The notes under the pieces were generated by a model that saw only the letters and a list, made by a program, of their open reading frames with translations, was not told where the DNA came from and did no database searches. Below are positions 43,940-54,360 of a stretch of 64,000 nt of DNA, in pieces. Made by a program: the position numbers and the translations under genes. Source of the DNA: Sparassis latifolia (taxonomy: Eukaryota > Basidiomycota > Agaricomycetes > Polyporales > Sparassidaceae); contig CM031554.1 in NCBI GenBank assembly GCA_018466975.1, positions 744,001 through 808,000 on the forward strand. The letters are read 5' to 3'. Every line of letters starts with the position of its first letter. Within the stretch, counting starts at the first letter, position 1.

Positions 43940-44390
43940 CTGCAGATGGTTTTATACTCTCTACTACCACCTGGGTACTGACATTCACCTTTGAAAGAGA
44001 CGTGCCATGTAATGGCAGGGTACTGGCGTACATCCTCACAGAAAAAGACGTGCCATGTAATGGCAGGGTACCGGAATCCACCCTCGCAGAAAGAGATATA
44101 CCATGTAATACTACTGCAGATGATTTTACACTATTTACTACCACCTGGGTACTGGTGTCCACCTTTGAAAGTGACCTGCCATTTAATGGCATGGTACTGG
44201 CATCCACCCTCGCAAAAAGAGATGTAATGCTGCTGCAGATGATTTTATATTATCTACTACCACCTGGGTACTGCCATCCACCTTTAAAAGTAACTTGCCA
44301 TGAAATGGCAGGGCACTGACGTCCACTGTCACAAAAATAGACATACTGTGGAATGACAGAGTACTAGTGTTTGCTCTTACAGGAAGAGAA
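43940..44390. repeat. Complex tandem repeat upstream of Helitron B
   Basis: CTACTACCACCTGGGTACTG recurs at 43961, 44136 and 44254; within the units GACGTGCCATGTAATGGCAG recurs 48 bp apart (43999 and 44047). Larger units thus contain two smaller ones of about 48-57 bp. A 204-codon plus-strand frame (43705-44319) and a 113-codon minus-strand frame run through it; both look like products of the repeat rather than genes. Confidence 0.6.
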
Positions 44391-44429
44391 CTTGGCCTTT
44401 GTGTGCAAGCATATCGCACACCACAGACT

Positions 44430-46369
44430 ACCTGTCGATTATTGAGACTTAGACTTATGAAAAACTGTCTTCGCAAACATGACTATGTTGTATTGCAGCG
44501 CTCAAAGGCTGACTATTTGACACCACTGTTATGTCTTTGTTATAGGAGGCAAATTACTGTAAATTTAACTAAACATATTCTAATATTGCAAGCATCTAAA
44601 GTCGCATCTACACAAATTGGTGGTGGTGTTAAACCCAAGTCAAGAAAGACACGTATATGGAGCTTTGAAGAAATTCAGCCATATATTGTATCTGGATGTC
44701 ATAGTCCTTTTGCTGCTCGCTTTCAGCTCTTTACTTATACTTCTGATGTCTCAGATTATAAGGATAGATCACAGTATATAATTGCAAATGAATTGCAAAT
44801 GTGCCACTTGCAACTATAGTCAATCGAGCACCTGTAAATTTTTTAGTTGAAATGTGTCAGCAACATGGAATTCTTGTACCTCACAAGCATACTTCAGCTG
44901 CAGTAGTGCAATCTATATTGCTCGAACATTCTTGCATGCAATGTGCAGACTTTAAATGTATTTTTAACATAATGTCATCTCCTAAACAGGGTAGTGAGTA
45001 TCAGAAAAAATATAGAGATCAGAATAGTGATTATCAACTTAGAGAGCAGAAGCGACAACAATCTTGTGTGACAAATCCTGCCTATCAGAAGGTTCATAGA
45101 CTTGCAGAGATAAATTACAAGAAGCAACATATGTTTCTGCCATTGCCTCCATCTAAGCAGTTATTAACTGAAACAATACAGGGCTTTTGTAATGACATAG
45201 TGAGAGACAAACTTCTAGAGGCTGGATGTGCAGTTTGTGCAATGCTTACTCTTGTAACACATCTAACTCCTGTAAGTGATGCAAATATTGACTTAGACCT
45301 CCTTGAAGCCTTTGATGTTACTCGTTGTGAGCGTAAAAAGAAGAATGATCCTATAGAAGAACTCAGAGGGCCGATTATTGATTCAAAGTGTATTGGAGTA
45401 TGCACTGTATGTGTACGCTCACTACAAAAAGGAGTAGTTCCAGTTAGTGCACTTGCTAATGGATTATGGCTAGGTGAAGTGCCAAATGAGTTGCAAGACC
45501 TTTCATGGACTGAGCAAATGCTTATATCTCGTGTTATGCATAATTATTGTGTTGTGCGAGTAGCTTCTTCTGGTATGCACAAGATGCGAGCAAATGCCAT
45601 ATGTCATGCTGTGCCAATTCCCAAGGTTTATTCAGTACTTCCACCTAAATGTGAAGACTTAGATGAAGTTCTTGCATTCCTATACACTGGGCCGGCAAAG
45701 CCAACACCATCTGATTTTCAGCACACACCCTTTCTTGTAAGACATAACCGGGTTGCAGCAGCACTTGAATGGCTGAAGTTAAATTATCTGGATTACACTG
45801 ATCTTGAGATTTCATACGAGAATTTGCAGAAATATCCTGAGGATGTACCTCCAGTTATTGTGGACTATCACTATGTAGAGTCAAATAAAGATGCTGAGTC
45901 AAGTGCAGTGAATGATATCGAACCAGACCAAGGTACATTGGAAGGACAATGTCCATTTACTGTGCATAGTTTGACAAGTGATGAACTTAGTGAACTTCTC
46001 AAGAATGATCCACAGAAGGTTCGTGCAAAAGCAATAGCACACTTCAAACAAGGTGGCAAGGTACTTGCAGTTGGACATTCTGAACAGGCTGAATCACTGT
46101 ACAATAATCCACAACTATATCCAAGAATGTTTCCATGGTTATTTCCATATGGTTTGGGTGGATTTGGCAATACTCGAGGAGTTAAGAAAATATCTGACCG
46201 TGAACGAAAGAAGCAACTTCTGATGTATCATGACAAGCGCTTCCAGCTTGACCGTGCCTTTGCACTAATTGCATTCAATCATGAACAAATTAAACAATGT
46301 ACTACTGGTGGATTTTTGCTTGCTGATAAGGCCCGATTTACTGATATTGCGAGCATTTGTTCAGTCTGA
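44430..46369 (+). pseudogene. Helitron B N-terminal region
   Basis: Two frames joined by a 1-nt shift near 44800: the first with LRLRLMKNCLRKHDYVVLQR and SRKTRIWSFEEIQPYI, the second (44801-46369, 522 codons) with QQHGILVPHK, CMQCADF, CAVCAMLTLVTHLTPV, LANGLWLGEVPNELQDLSWT, HNYCVVRVASSGMHKMRANA, PWLFPYGLGG and LLMYHDKRFQLDRAF. It parallels 5989-7907 of copy A domain by domain. The frame is lost at 46350 (DIASICSV) where sisters continue into the Rep domain. Confidence 0.7.
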
Positions 46370-47071
46370 ATAGTGATACACTGACAGACTTGGTGCAGCG
46401 ACTTGAGAAAGGTCATGTAAAGCCAGAAACAGAGGAAGAGAAGGAATGCTTTAGAATATTAGATGACTTGGAATATATGGATGGCAAGGTGGATGGCTCT
46501 AAGACAAATAGAAAATGGATGCAGAATGAAATTTGGGCACTTACCTCATATCTTGTAGCACCATCCTGGTTTATAACATTTTCACCTGCAGACATCAATC
46601 ATCCAATTGCACTGTATTTTGCAGACTAAGCAGACAGCACGCTTTTTCAAAATGATGGTTGAGCTGTTTTTAAAGCATATTCTTGGCATTGGACTTAAGC
46701 GTTCTGGGCTATATGGAAAAACCTCTGGTTATTATGGTACTGTAGAGCAACAGGGTCACCTAACACTTCATATGCATATGCTTGGCTGGCTAAAGTCTGC
46801 ACTTACACCCCAGGAAATTCACGATAAAATATTGGATCCAAACTCAGATTTTCAAAGGCGTATGGTGGAGTACTTGGAGAGTGTTCATGTTGGAGAATTT
46901 TTGAATGGAACTATGGCCAATGTTCAAGAACATATAGAAAAAGAGACTATTGCAAACCCTATGCATGTTCCACCTACAGAAACACTGCCAGAAAAAGTAG
47001 CAACATCTTGTTCTGAGAATTGTGGTGTATGTTCACTATGTACTGCATCTTTCTCATGGTGGATGGAGTAA
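46357..47071 (+). pseudogene. Helitron B Rep domain, first part (HUH intact)
   Basis: Contains NEIWALTSYLVAPSWFITFS, then a deletion of about 25 codons with a frame change at 46629 (sisters read FADTQQT...), and RFFKMMVELFLKHILGIG, GYYGTVEQQGHLTLHMHMLG. The HUH motif HMH is intact here, unlike in copy A. It ends in a Cys-rich stretch (CSENCGVCSLC) and another frameshift near 47070. Confidence 0.7.
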
Positions 47072-47768
47072 GTTCACACATGTAGTCGATGAACTTATTT
47101 ATTGATCTAACAGACATTCTTGCCATAAAGGATGTATAGATAAGAATGGTTCCTGCAAAGCACGCTTTCCTAGAGATACATTTTTAGAGACTACAGTTGA
47201 TCCTGAGACTGGTGCATTGAATCAGAAAAAGGGTGAAGCCTGGATCAACTGGTATACTCCAGTGGTAACTTATATTATGCGTTGTAATACCGATGTAACC
47301 AGCTTGCTGTCTGGTACTGCAATCAATGCATATGTTACAGACTATATTACAAAGTCTCCACTCAAGACACATACTATATTTCAGGCAGTGCAGGCTGTAT
47401 TTGATAGAAATTCAGATATTGTAGAGGGTGACTTGGATAGACTGCAGAAAGCCCAGAAGATTATGACAAAGATTGTAAACTCTCTTACAGCAAAGTCTGA
47501 GATTGGTGGACCAATGGCATGTTTATATTTACTACAGCATTCAGACCACTATACAAGTCATGACTTTAAAGTCTGCTACTGGCACAGTTATGTCAAAGAG
47601 GTTGAAAAGGCCTGGCAGACATCTGAACCTGAAGAAAATGAATGGCAAGTTCCAGACAAGATCATACTAGGTCAAAGCAATGGAAAGTATATTGGCATCT
47701 CACCAGTTGTTGACTATATGCATCGGCCTCCAGAACTTGAGTCAATTAGTTTGTATGACTGGATTTGA
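47072..47768 (+). pseudogene. Helitron B Rep domain, second part (Y2 motif)
   Basis: Holds CHKGC, ARFPRDTFLETTVDPE, MRCNTDVTSLLSGTAINAYV, the catalytic two-tyrosine motif AYVTDYITKSPLKTH, and EIGGPMACLYLLQHSDHYTS. The two Tyr spaced by three residues and the following Lys are the Helitron relaxase signature. Ends at a TGA (47766-47768) where copies A and D have Cys and Arg; the same frame continues beyond it. Confidence 0.7.
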
Positions 47769-48473
47769 CATGCAGACAAGAAGAAGATATCTAAACAATA
47801 TAGTGAAGGCAAAGAAAATAAGTTTGAAGTGGACACTATCACTAATCATCGCTGGATTGGTCAAAGAGTTGAATTCCATGTACAATGGACTCTAGGTGAT
47901 ACAACTTGGGAGCCATATACATCCTGCAAAGACCTTGCAGAGTTGGATGTTTATCTTGAGAAACTTGAAGTAAGGGATTGGCATGCACTGCCAAAGATTG
48001 CACTATCAGAAAATGACTCTGAAGATGAAGAATATGATGGTAAATCACCAGAAGACTGTGAAACCTCAGACCCTGATTCAGACAAGGGTTCTTATACATG
48101 GTATCAATTTTCTAAAGATCACCCACAGTATGAGACACACTACGTGCAACTAGTAGCAGAGCAATATGCACAGGCACCTAACTTTGTAGGTGGAGCATTG
48201 CCTAGGCGAGATAAAGGAAACCATGAAGATTATTGTATGACTATGCTTACTTTATTTAAACCATGGTGGACTGGACTTGAGCTGAAGGTAAACAGTGATG
48301 TAACTTGGGATGATTCTTTCAATCAATATGAATTTACTGAGAGACAGCATGAGCTTTTAAATGATGACTTGTTGGATCACTTTGACAGTGAGTACTATGG
48401 TGATGAAGCTCGAGCTGACCTTGCTGATGAAGCAAGTATGCTTAACCTGGACCAGTATGATGAACCAAATTGA
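47769..48473 (+). pseudogene. Helitron B chromodomain and linker
   Basis: In the same frame as the Rep part, separated only by one TGA. Residues encoded at about 47823-47970 form a chromodomain: KFEVDTITNHRW, VEFHVQWTLGDTTWEPYTSC, then KDLAELDVYLEKL. This fits the (F/Y)EVE.I..HR..../V(E/K)(F/Y)LVKW./TWEP/..L...L family pattern, including the aromatic residues that bind methyl-lysine. After it come NFVGGALPRRDKGN and TMLTLFKPWWTGLEL, the linker block shared with copies A and D. No chromodomain is seen in A or D. Chromodomains in retrotransposon integrases steer insertion to heterochromatin; the role here is inferred. Confidence 0.75.
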
Positions 48474-48479
48474 TCTGCA

Positions 48480-49201
48480 TTGTTCCGTACAGCTCAAATG
48501 CAAGAAGCAGAGCGCGTGCAACAAACTTCTGGTGCAATGGATACACTTCCACTAGATCAAAAACCAGGCATTTTTGATTCTGACATTGCAATACAAACTG
48601 GTCAAGGCCGCACTGGAAATGCTTGGAAAACATTGCTTCTAGAGAAGCGTGATGCAATTCTACAGGCTCGAGAGACACAAGCAGCAACTAAGAAGTCTAG
48701 TCAGTCTACAACTGAATCAGTCAATTCCATTGACCAAGTAAAGGTTATTGACCGGTCATATCTTGACAAGTCATTGAAAGCATCAAATAAGGATAGTCAA
48801 CAATTGATTGATCAGACAGTGCAGAAATTCAGTCTGAATAAAGAACAAGAGCGTGCATTTCGCATAGTTGGTAATGATGCAGTTCAGCCTAGTGGAGAGC
48901 AGTTGAAAATGTACTTAGGTGGCATGGCTGGCACTGGCAAGTCACAAGTGATTAAAGCATTGATTGATTTTTTTACTACACAAGAGGAAGGCTATAGATT
49001 TATGTGTATTGCCCCTACTGGTGCAGCATTAATATCTGGTTCAACTTACCACTCTGTACTTGGATTGAGTCATGGTATAATGATGGTATTAGCACTGGTA
49101 CTTACTCCAAATTTGAGTGCTCTTTGGATGACATGACAGCAAATGTATTGGCAGAAGTTGAGAACAGAAGATGTAGCATTGTAATATATTGTAAGATGTA
49201 G
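48480..49201 (+). pseudogene. Helitron B helicase start fused to A-type C-terminus
   Basis: The frame runs through ERAFRIVGNDAVQPSGEQLK, Walker A GGMAGTGKSQ and FMCIAPTGAALISGSTYHSV, then breaks after LGLS at about 49072. The following bases belong to the C-terminal tail WYNDGISTGTYSKFECSLDD in another frame, ending CSIVIYCKM at 49199. About 2.3 kb (Walker B through the protease-like His box start) is absent relative to copy A. This is therefore a non-autonomous derivative. Confidence 0.75.
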
Positions 49202-49835
49202 ACAGAATTTACTATTCAAGAATTGCTTAGAAGTTGGGTAGAGGAAAGCAGGAACACAGGAACATCAGACCTCAGGAATCGTTCATGCCATGTGAAGCAG
49301 TGGCCCACTCCCAACAAGTAAGAGAAAGGCAGGAACACAGAACCTCAGGAATCGTTCCTGCCATGCAAAGCAAGGGCCCACTCCCCACAAGGCTGTCCCT
49401 CAGAATTTGGTAGAAGGCTCACACTCTACATGTGGACATGCCAGACAATGCGAACAAGACCCTCACATTAAATGCATGGGCTCTGTTCACCCTCGTTGTC
49501 TCCCAATGCAATACTTACCTACCACTGGACACAGCCAGTTGAAAGATTACTTATGATGCTATTCTACAGTGTAGACTATTTGATTGTAGTATAGACAGCA
49601 CTGCAGCCCAAGGCACGTGTGCACACCAGTTCCCAGAAAGTGTAAGGTTACAATGGATGGTCCACAGAAGTCATGAAGTACGTGTAGCTAACAGTAATGG
49701 TGGCTGAGTTCATGGAGAGAGAGTGTCCTGACTGAGGGCAAAGGTGGTGGAAGCTGCGTACACTACACACCTCTCACGTTCCTCCACCTATGATGACCAA
49801 CATGGGCCCTCATTGAATGAGTCTGCATCTTCTAG
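49202..49835 (+). mobile_element. Helitron B 3' terminal region
   Basis: Near-identical to the reverse complement of 1-557 of copy A except for an extra block of about 105 bp at 49237-49345, made of one and a half LTR-end-like units. Ends CTAG at 49832-49835 followed by T. A palindrome CTCATTGAATGAG (49809-49821) lies 10 bp before CTAG. Confidence 0.7.
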
Positions 49836-51350
49836 TGATCCCTTCCATTCCTCTGTTGCATCTGAGATGTCGACAGAATTCAAGGGCTGGAGGGACGAGT
49901 GAATAAACACCTCAAGATTGAGGTCGACTTGGTTGAGGCAAGTAAAGAGGATATGCCCCCCTGAGGATGCGATGTGGTGAGCAGCTCAAATATCTATGGC
50001 CACCATGCTCATTTCATTTTTGCCCAGAATATCGCATTGACGCTCGCTCGCTCTCACTGTTGGCTGCGCACTCTGTGTGCACTGACTGTCCTGCAATATC
50101 TTGACAATGCAGTCAGTTGATTGACTCATCATGACTCTGCTGGGATGCATCAACAGGAACAGCGAGGAGCAATTTAGTTACTCAGCTCGCTGGGAAGTTA
50201 CTCAGTTAGGCCAGTCATGCTCGGGCTGCCCTAGCAGCGGCCGCAGAGACAGATGTCTTCCAGCTTACAGGCTCTCGCCCAAGCTTGCGTGCTCGATTGA
50301 GCTTTACCATGCAGCATGAGAAAGAGGATGGCATGATCTTGGCAATGTGTACGTCAGATCTCGCTTGGATGTCTCTGAGTTTCTTCTGACTCCAGCACAT
50401 CAACAGCCTGTATTTTGAGAGATTTGGTTTCTCTTGTACCCTAGTGATACCTATATACTGATAGCATTGAGATGACAGTGATAATCCCACTTGGGATGTG
50501 TGCATGGTTGACACAAAAGCTAACCACATAAGTGCTGGTCTCCTCCGGTGTGAGGTCACGCAGGCATGGGAATGATGACTGAAGTGTGAATTGTGGTGGT
50601 CCATGATCAACATCAGAGGGAAATAAACAATGAATCTAGGGTGCAATTAAAATTAGATATCAGCGTAGGCGACACAGAATCAGAACCATAATAGTGTAAC
50701 TCCAGACGCTATGGCTGAGCATGCACGAAGTACTCAGTTTTTGTCCTTTGAGCATCTGCATGCAGAACCAGTGCAGGACTGGTGCAGGGGTGTAAGGTTT
50801 CCACGATATTGGAATTGCTGCAGAATCTGACTCCAGGTTGAGGGGGTCCTGACCACATCGGAGGCAACCATCTTTGTGGAGAAATCTTCATAATTGGGCA
50901 GCATGGGTGGCCATGATGAGGGAGAGATAAACATTGAATATGAAAAACCTGAGCATGGGGGAAGTGCACAGCAAGCAGGTAAGCTATGGTGTGGCTCATC
51001 CAGGAAGAGATATGCATTTCCGTGGTGATGTTGGTTATAGATGCAGTCGAGTGAAGTGCCCGGCTGACCAACCTACACATAGGGCATCATTGGGGTGACT
51101 GAGAGTGATGGCGAGGGTAGGACACATTTTAGATGTGGACATTGCCCATTGAAGTCTTGCTGCACCTTTATCTTGAATTCCCAGAGTGCCTTGGGCTCTG
51201 CATTCCACTGCCACTCCTGATAACAGTACTTTGCCTGCTCCGTTCAGTTGATCTCCTGCAACACAAATGTCCCCTGCCTGATGATCGAAAGGCTCGTGAC
51301 TCCAGTCGATCCACTTCAGCTTCACGGATGAGAGACACATCACCCAACTG
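49836..51350. other. Unassigned region right of Helitron B
   Basis: No gene is recognised. Frames on both strands are short and lack motifs. Composition is intermediate, with few CpG. May hold further decayed helicase or dioxygenase sequence. Confidence 0.35.
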
Positions 51351-51399
51351 GGGACTGGGGGTTTCGTGTCAGAAGATGTTAGCCTGCAAACAGCTGAAA

Positions 51400-52000
51400 A
51401 CAAAGTACGCAATGCACCTTGCTTGAGCTATGTCCTCCGAGTACAGAAGATATGGGTGGCGCCATCACAACCAATGACACTCTTGCGATGCGAGCTTTTT
51501 TGGGGAATGGCATTGTCATAATTTCGAGAGATGGATGAAAATTACTCAGCTCCTGGTGGAACTTGTCCCCCAACATCCACTACAACTTATGGGCACCCTG
51601 TAGTGCATCAACAGACCCACCGCCAAACTGTGCACCCTGTACAAATGCAAGGAGTTCTTCATCTGCTGCTTCAGGGTCTAGTCATGGCTGTATGCCTGCA
51701 GGTATGCCCTACAAGTGCCTGGATCTGTGAGTTCTTTGACAATGCTGCACTTGTAGAGGCCGGGTCATTGTCACGTGTGCTGACTTCAATACTGAAGGCA
51801 GAGCACACTGCAATGAGCACAGTGTGGCCATGTCCTCTCGCTGCTTGACCTGCCTGCTGTACAAAATTTGACTGAGCAGCAGATAACTTCCGCTGGAGTG
51901 CCATGTTGATGTCTGGAATGTGGCAGCCCTCACAGATCAAATTACGCCTGACCTGAGTAGAGTTCAGAAATGACCAAGCTGGCTTCATTTCTTTCATCCA
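51400..52000 (-). pseudogene. RecQ-like helicase C-terminal remnant
   Basis: On the minus strand at about 51935-51750: CEGCHIPDINMALQRKLSAA, FVQQAGQAARGHGHTVLIAV and CSAFSIEV. This fits the end of the helicase C domain in basidiomycete RecQ-like proteins (G.DIP....VQ...., Q..GRAARG.G...L.V). The Arg finger region has GQAARG in place of GRAARG. Downstream pieces are too decayed to follow. It belongs to the same broad family as the 41.6-42.8 kb remnant. Confidence 0.45.
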
Positions 52001-52740
52001 GTGCCAGGCATGACCTGCTGGTTGTCAAAATCATGAAGGAAAGGCCAGAGTTCCTGCATCACCACTGGTTGCAGCATGCCTAAAAGGCTAGGATATGGGA
52101 GTGCTTGCATTAGTCACAGCATGCCAGGAACTACCTCAAGCGCTCTGTTGTGAAACGATGTTGTGAAGGAGCGGTCACTTTTTTGGAGACATTTCAAGGG
52201 TGGTTTGGAAAAGAGAGGGTGACAGCTGCTGCCAGCATCCTGTGTTTGCTTTTATTTGGCTCATGTATGTCGGTGAGTAAAATAATATCTCCAAAAAAAA
52301 TAACATGCTTCGCAATAGACAGCCAACAACTCCTTATTTAGGACTTGAAACTGCCTTGTAGGGGATGAAAATGAGGCTAAAATTACTCAAAATGCCCTAA
52401 TTCTATGGTCCTCCACTCCAGGCCCAAAAGGCAGGCCCAAGTTACTGCAAAGATTGCTTCAAAAAAATCCATTTGTGGTGCAAATTGCAAAATCAAACTT
52501 TCTGGAAGCTCAGATGGGCGATGCCTGTGCACCCCAGTGGCACTGCCAAGTCATGTCATCTGTCTCTGGGCCACTTGCATCCACAATGTCCACATCAAAG
52601 TCTCATCTATCAGGAGCTTTTGTTTTACAGACCTGCACATGATTTTTTGACCAGAGGCCTACAGAGGTGCTGGCCTGGTAGTTATTTATGGGCATTCGTG
52701 ATGAGAGCCTACCTTTCCACAGTGCAGCCCAGAAGCGTCA
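52001..52740. other. Unassigned region
   Basis: Only short frames; none with recognisable motifs. It may include decayed upstream sequence of the dioxygenase remnant that follows. Confidence 0.35.
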
Positions 52741-53480
52741 AAGGAATGTAAGGGTGGGCGAGGAAGTAAGAATTTGGTTGATTGCACAGGTTGTTAAGCT
52801 TGAGCTGGAAGAATCTACTGTCAGGCTCTCCTGCATTGGTCCCTCTGAACCTCTCGAGCTTTGTCGTGAGACTTCACTTGCAGCATCCCACCAAGCCATC
52901 TCATGACTTCTTAGAATGTGGTGTCATCACGGCCAGTGCAGCAGTCCACCATTACATCATTGCAACTCAGGACATTGCAATTATGTTGGACCAGATGTTT
53001 TCAGCTGCCTTCCCTCCTTATTGCAGAAAGTATAAGCAGGCATTTGAGGCTGGCATTTGGTATGCTGAAGATTGTGGCCCTTGGCTTGATCGAGCCATCG
53101 TCTACAAATTGCAAGTGCTCACTCACCAAGATGGCTTGGATGCCGGTCGTACTGCCATTTGGAACTTAGGTTCCTACAGTGGAGGTGAGCTTTACCTGCC
53201 AGACCTCCGGCTGAAACTGAAGCGCTACTCATGAGTTCAAAGGCACTGACAGCAGTGCAGATACAGCCCTGATCACATTGTCATCCTGCTTGCTGGGCAT
53301 CTGTACCACAGCATCAGTCCTTGGAAGCCGACTCACTGCAGTTCTTTGGCCAACAGTCTCACTCCTGGTCAGATTGGCCATGTCCATTTTTCGCCTGCAA
53401 GTTCAGTGGAGGTACTGCACAACAAGCCAGTGCAGTGGCAGAAATTAACAGCTGGTGGAGGCTTACCCAGTGCAGGGGAA
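52740..53480 (+). pseudogene. TET/JBP-type 2-oxoglutarate/Fe(II) dioxygenase remnant
   Basis: Two consecutive frames. The first (to 53234) has MFSAAFPPYCRKYKQAFEAG, IWYAEDCGPWLDRAIVYKLQ, VLTHQDGLDAGRTAIWNLGS and GELYLPDL; the second (from about 53268) has HIVILLAGHLYHSISPWKPT and SLTPGQIGHVHFSP. The HxD pair (HQD) and the later His (LYHS) are placed as in the double-stranded beta-helix iron site of the TET/JBP-like enzymes expanded in basidiomycetes next to KDZ transposons, which oxidise 5-methylcytosine. The Arg expected after PG (PGRIG) is Gln here, and a frameshift at 53235-53265 breaks it. Family assignment is from remembered sequence pattern. Confidence 0.5.
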
Positions 53481-53884
53481 GTGGGTGGTGATAAGGGGGA
53501 GAAGCGCAGTGAAGGTGGCCATGTTCAGGATTGGAGCAGTAAATGAAGGGCATAGAGTGCAATGACAAGAGGGGCAAGCTCCAGAAAATCCTCCCAGTGC
53601 GGCGGAGTGTCCTCACCAACTCAAACTTTACTGCATCTTCAGGAAATACAGCTGCATCCTCTGAGACTTCATAGGGCATCACATTGTCATTTTTGTGAGT
53701 GACAGGGGGCATTTTGGAGGCCAGGAATTGAGCAGCCTCTTGTGCCCTTTCTACATCAGGAAAAAATTACTTGACTACATGACCCATAGCCTAAGTAGTA
53801 GTGGTAGCTCAGTAGACAAGTCCCCAGTTATACTGCACCCAGTTGCCACTGCGGTGCCTCTGCAGCTCCCTGTAGCTCTGTAGG
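53481..53884. other. Unassigned region
   Basis: Sequence after the dioxygenase remnant with short frames only. GTGGTAGCTCAGTAGACAAG near 53803 resembles a tRNA A box but no tRNA fold follows. Confidence 0.35.
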
Positions 53885-53940
53885 GCTGGGAGTGGGCCAC
53901 TGCTTCGCATGGCATGAACAATCCCTGAGGTCTGTCTTAT
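53885..53940 (+). repeat. LTR-end-like unit, truncated copy
   Basis: Matches the dispersed unit: GGGAGTGGGCCACTGCTTCG, then CATGGCATGAACAATCCCTG and AGGTCTG. It sits directly upstream of the Copia reverse-transcriptase/RNase H remnant. Confidence 0.6.
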
Positions 53941-54360
53941 ATTTTGGGATAACTGTCACCCTACTGGTTAGCTTGTAAAAGTGGCCACAGGAGCTATCAG
54001 CTGGAGTAGCAAGCTTCATTCCCTTATTGCCCACTCCATCACAGAAGCTGAGTATATTGCTGCAGTTGAAGCTGGAAAGAGAATTCTCTGGATGCATAAT
54101 ATTCTCACAGAACTGGGGTATACAGTGTCCAAAGCCTCTACACTTTATGTGAACAATCAGTCTGTGATGAGTGTCTCTAAAAATCGAGAATGTCATGAGA
54201 GAATGAAGCACTTCTGGCTTTGAGACACTGTGGAGGCTGATCAAATTGCACTGGTGTATATTCCTACTGCAGAGATGGTAGTGAACATATTAACAAAGCC
54301 CTTGCTAGTGGCAAAGATTATCTACTGCTGCAAGATGATGGACTTGAAGATCTAATTACC
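53941..54360 (+). pseudogene. Ty1/Copia retrotransposon RNase H and C-terminus remnant
   Basis: Plus strand: GAISWSSKLHSLIAHSITEA, EYIAAVEAGKRILWMHNILT, LYVNNQSVMSVSKN, HERMKHFWL, then after a TGA (54221-54223) RDTVEADQIALVYIPTAEMV and VNILTKPL. These are the Copia RNase H motifs with the TEAEY catalytic Glu and the terminal TADM...ILTKPL motif. The TGA sits where an Arg codon is expected. Gag, protease, integrase and most of the reverse transcriptase are absent. Confidence 0.75.

Larger units (their letters stand above)
44390..49835 (+). mobile_element. Helitron copy B (chimeric, chromodomain-bearing, decayed)
   Basis: Plus-strand Helitron. Order: N-terminal region, Rep HUH/Y2 domain, chromodomain, conserved linker, start of PIF1 helicase, then an abrupt junction at about 49072 to the C-terminal tail and 3' end. 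From 49073 to the end it is nearly identical to copy A, while the body is clearly more diverged from A. The 3' end is CTAG (49832-49835) followed by T, preceded 10 bp upstream by a short palindrome (49809-49821), which fits the Helitron 3' terminus rule. The 5' end is not pinpointed. Confidence 0.8.

Noticed and set aside
43705..44319. 204-codon plus-strand ORF with a hydrophobic start, possible secreted protein
   Set aside because: Most of it runs through a tandem repeat that is also open on the opposite strand; no domain and no supporting context, so it was left as repeat.
53797..53870. tRNA gene suggested by GTGGTAGCTCAGTAGACAAG
   Set aside because: No matching B box or cloverleaf can be drawn downstream.
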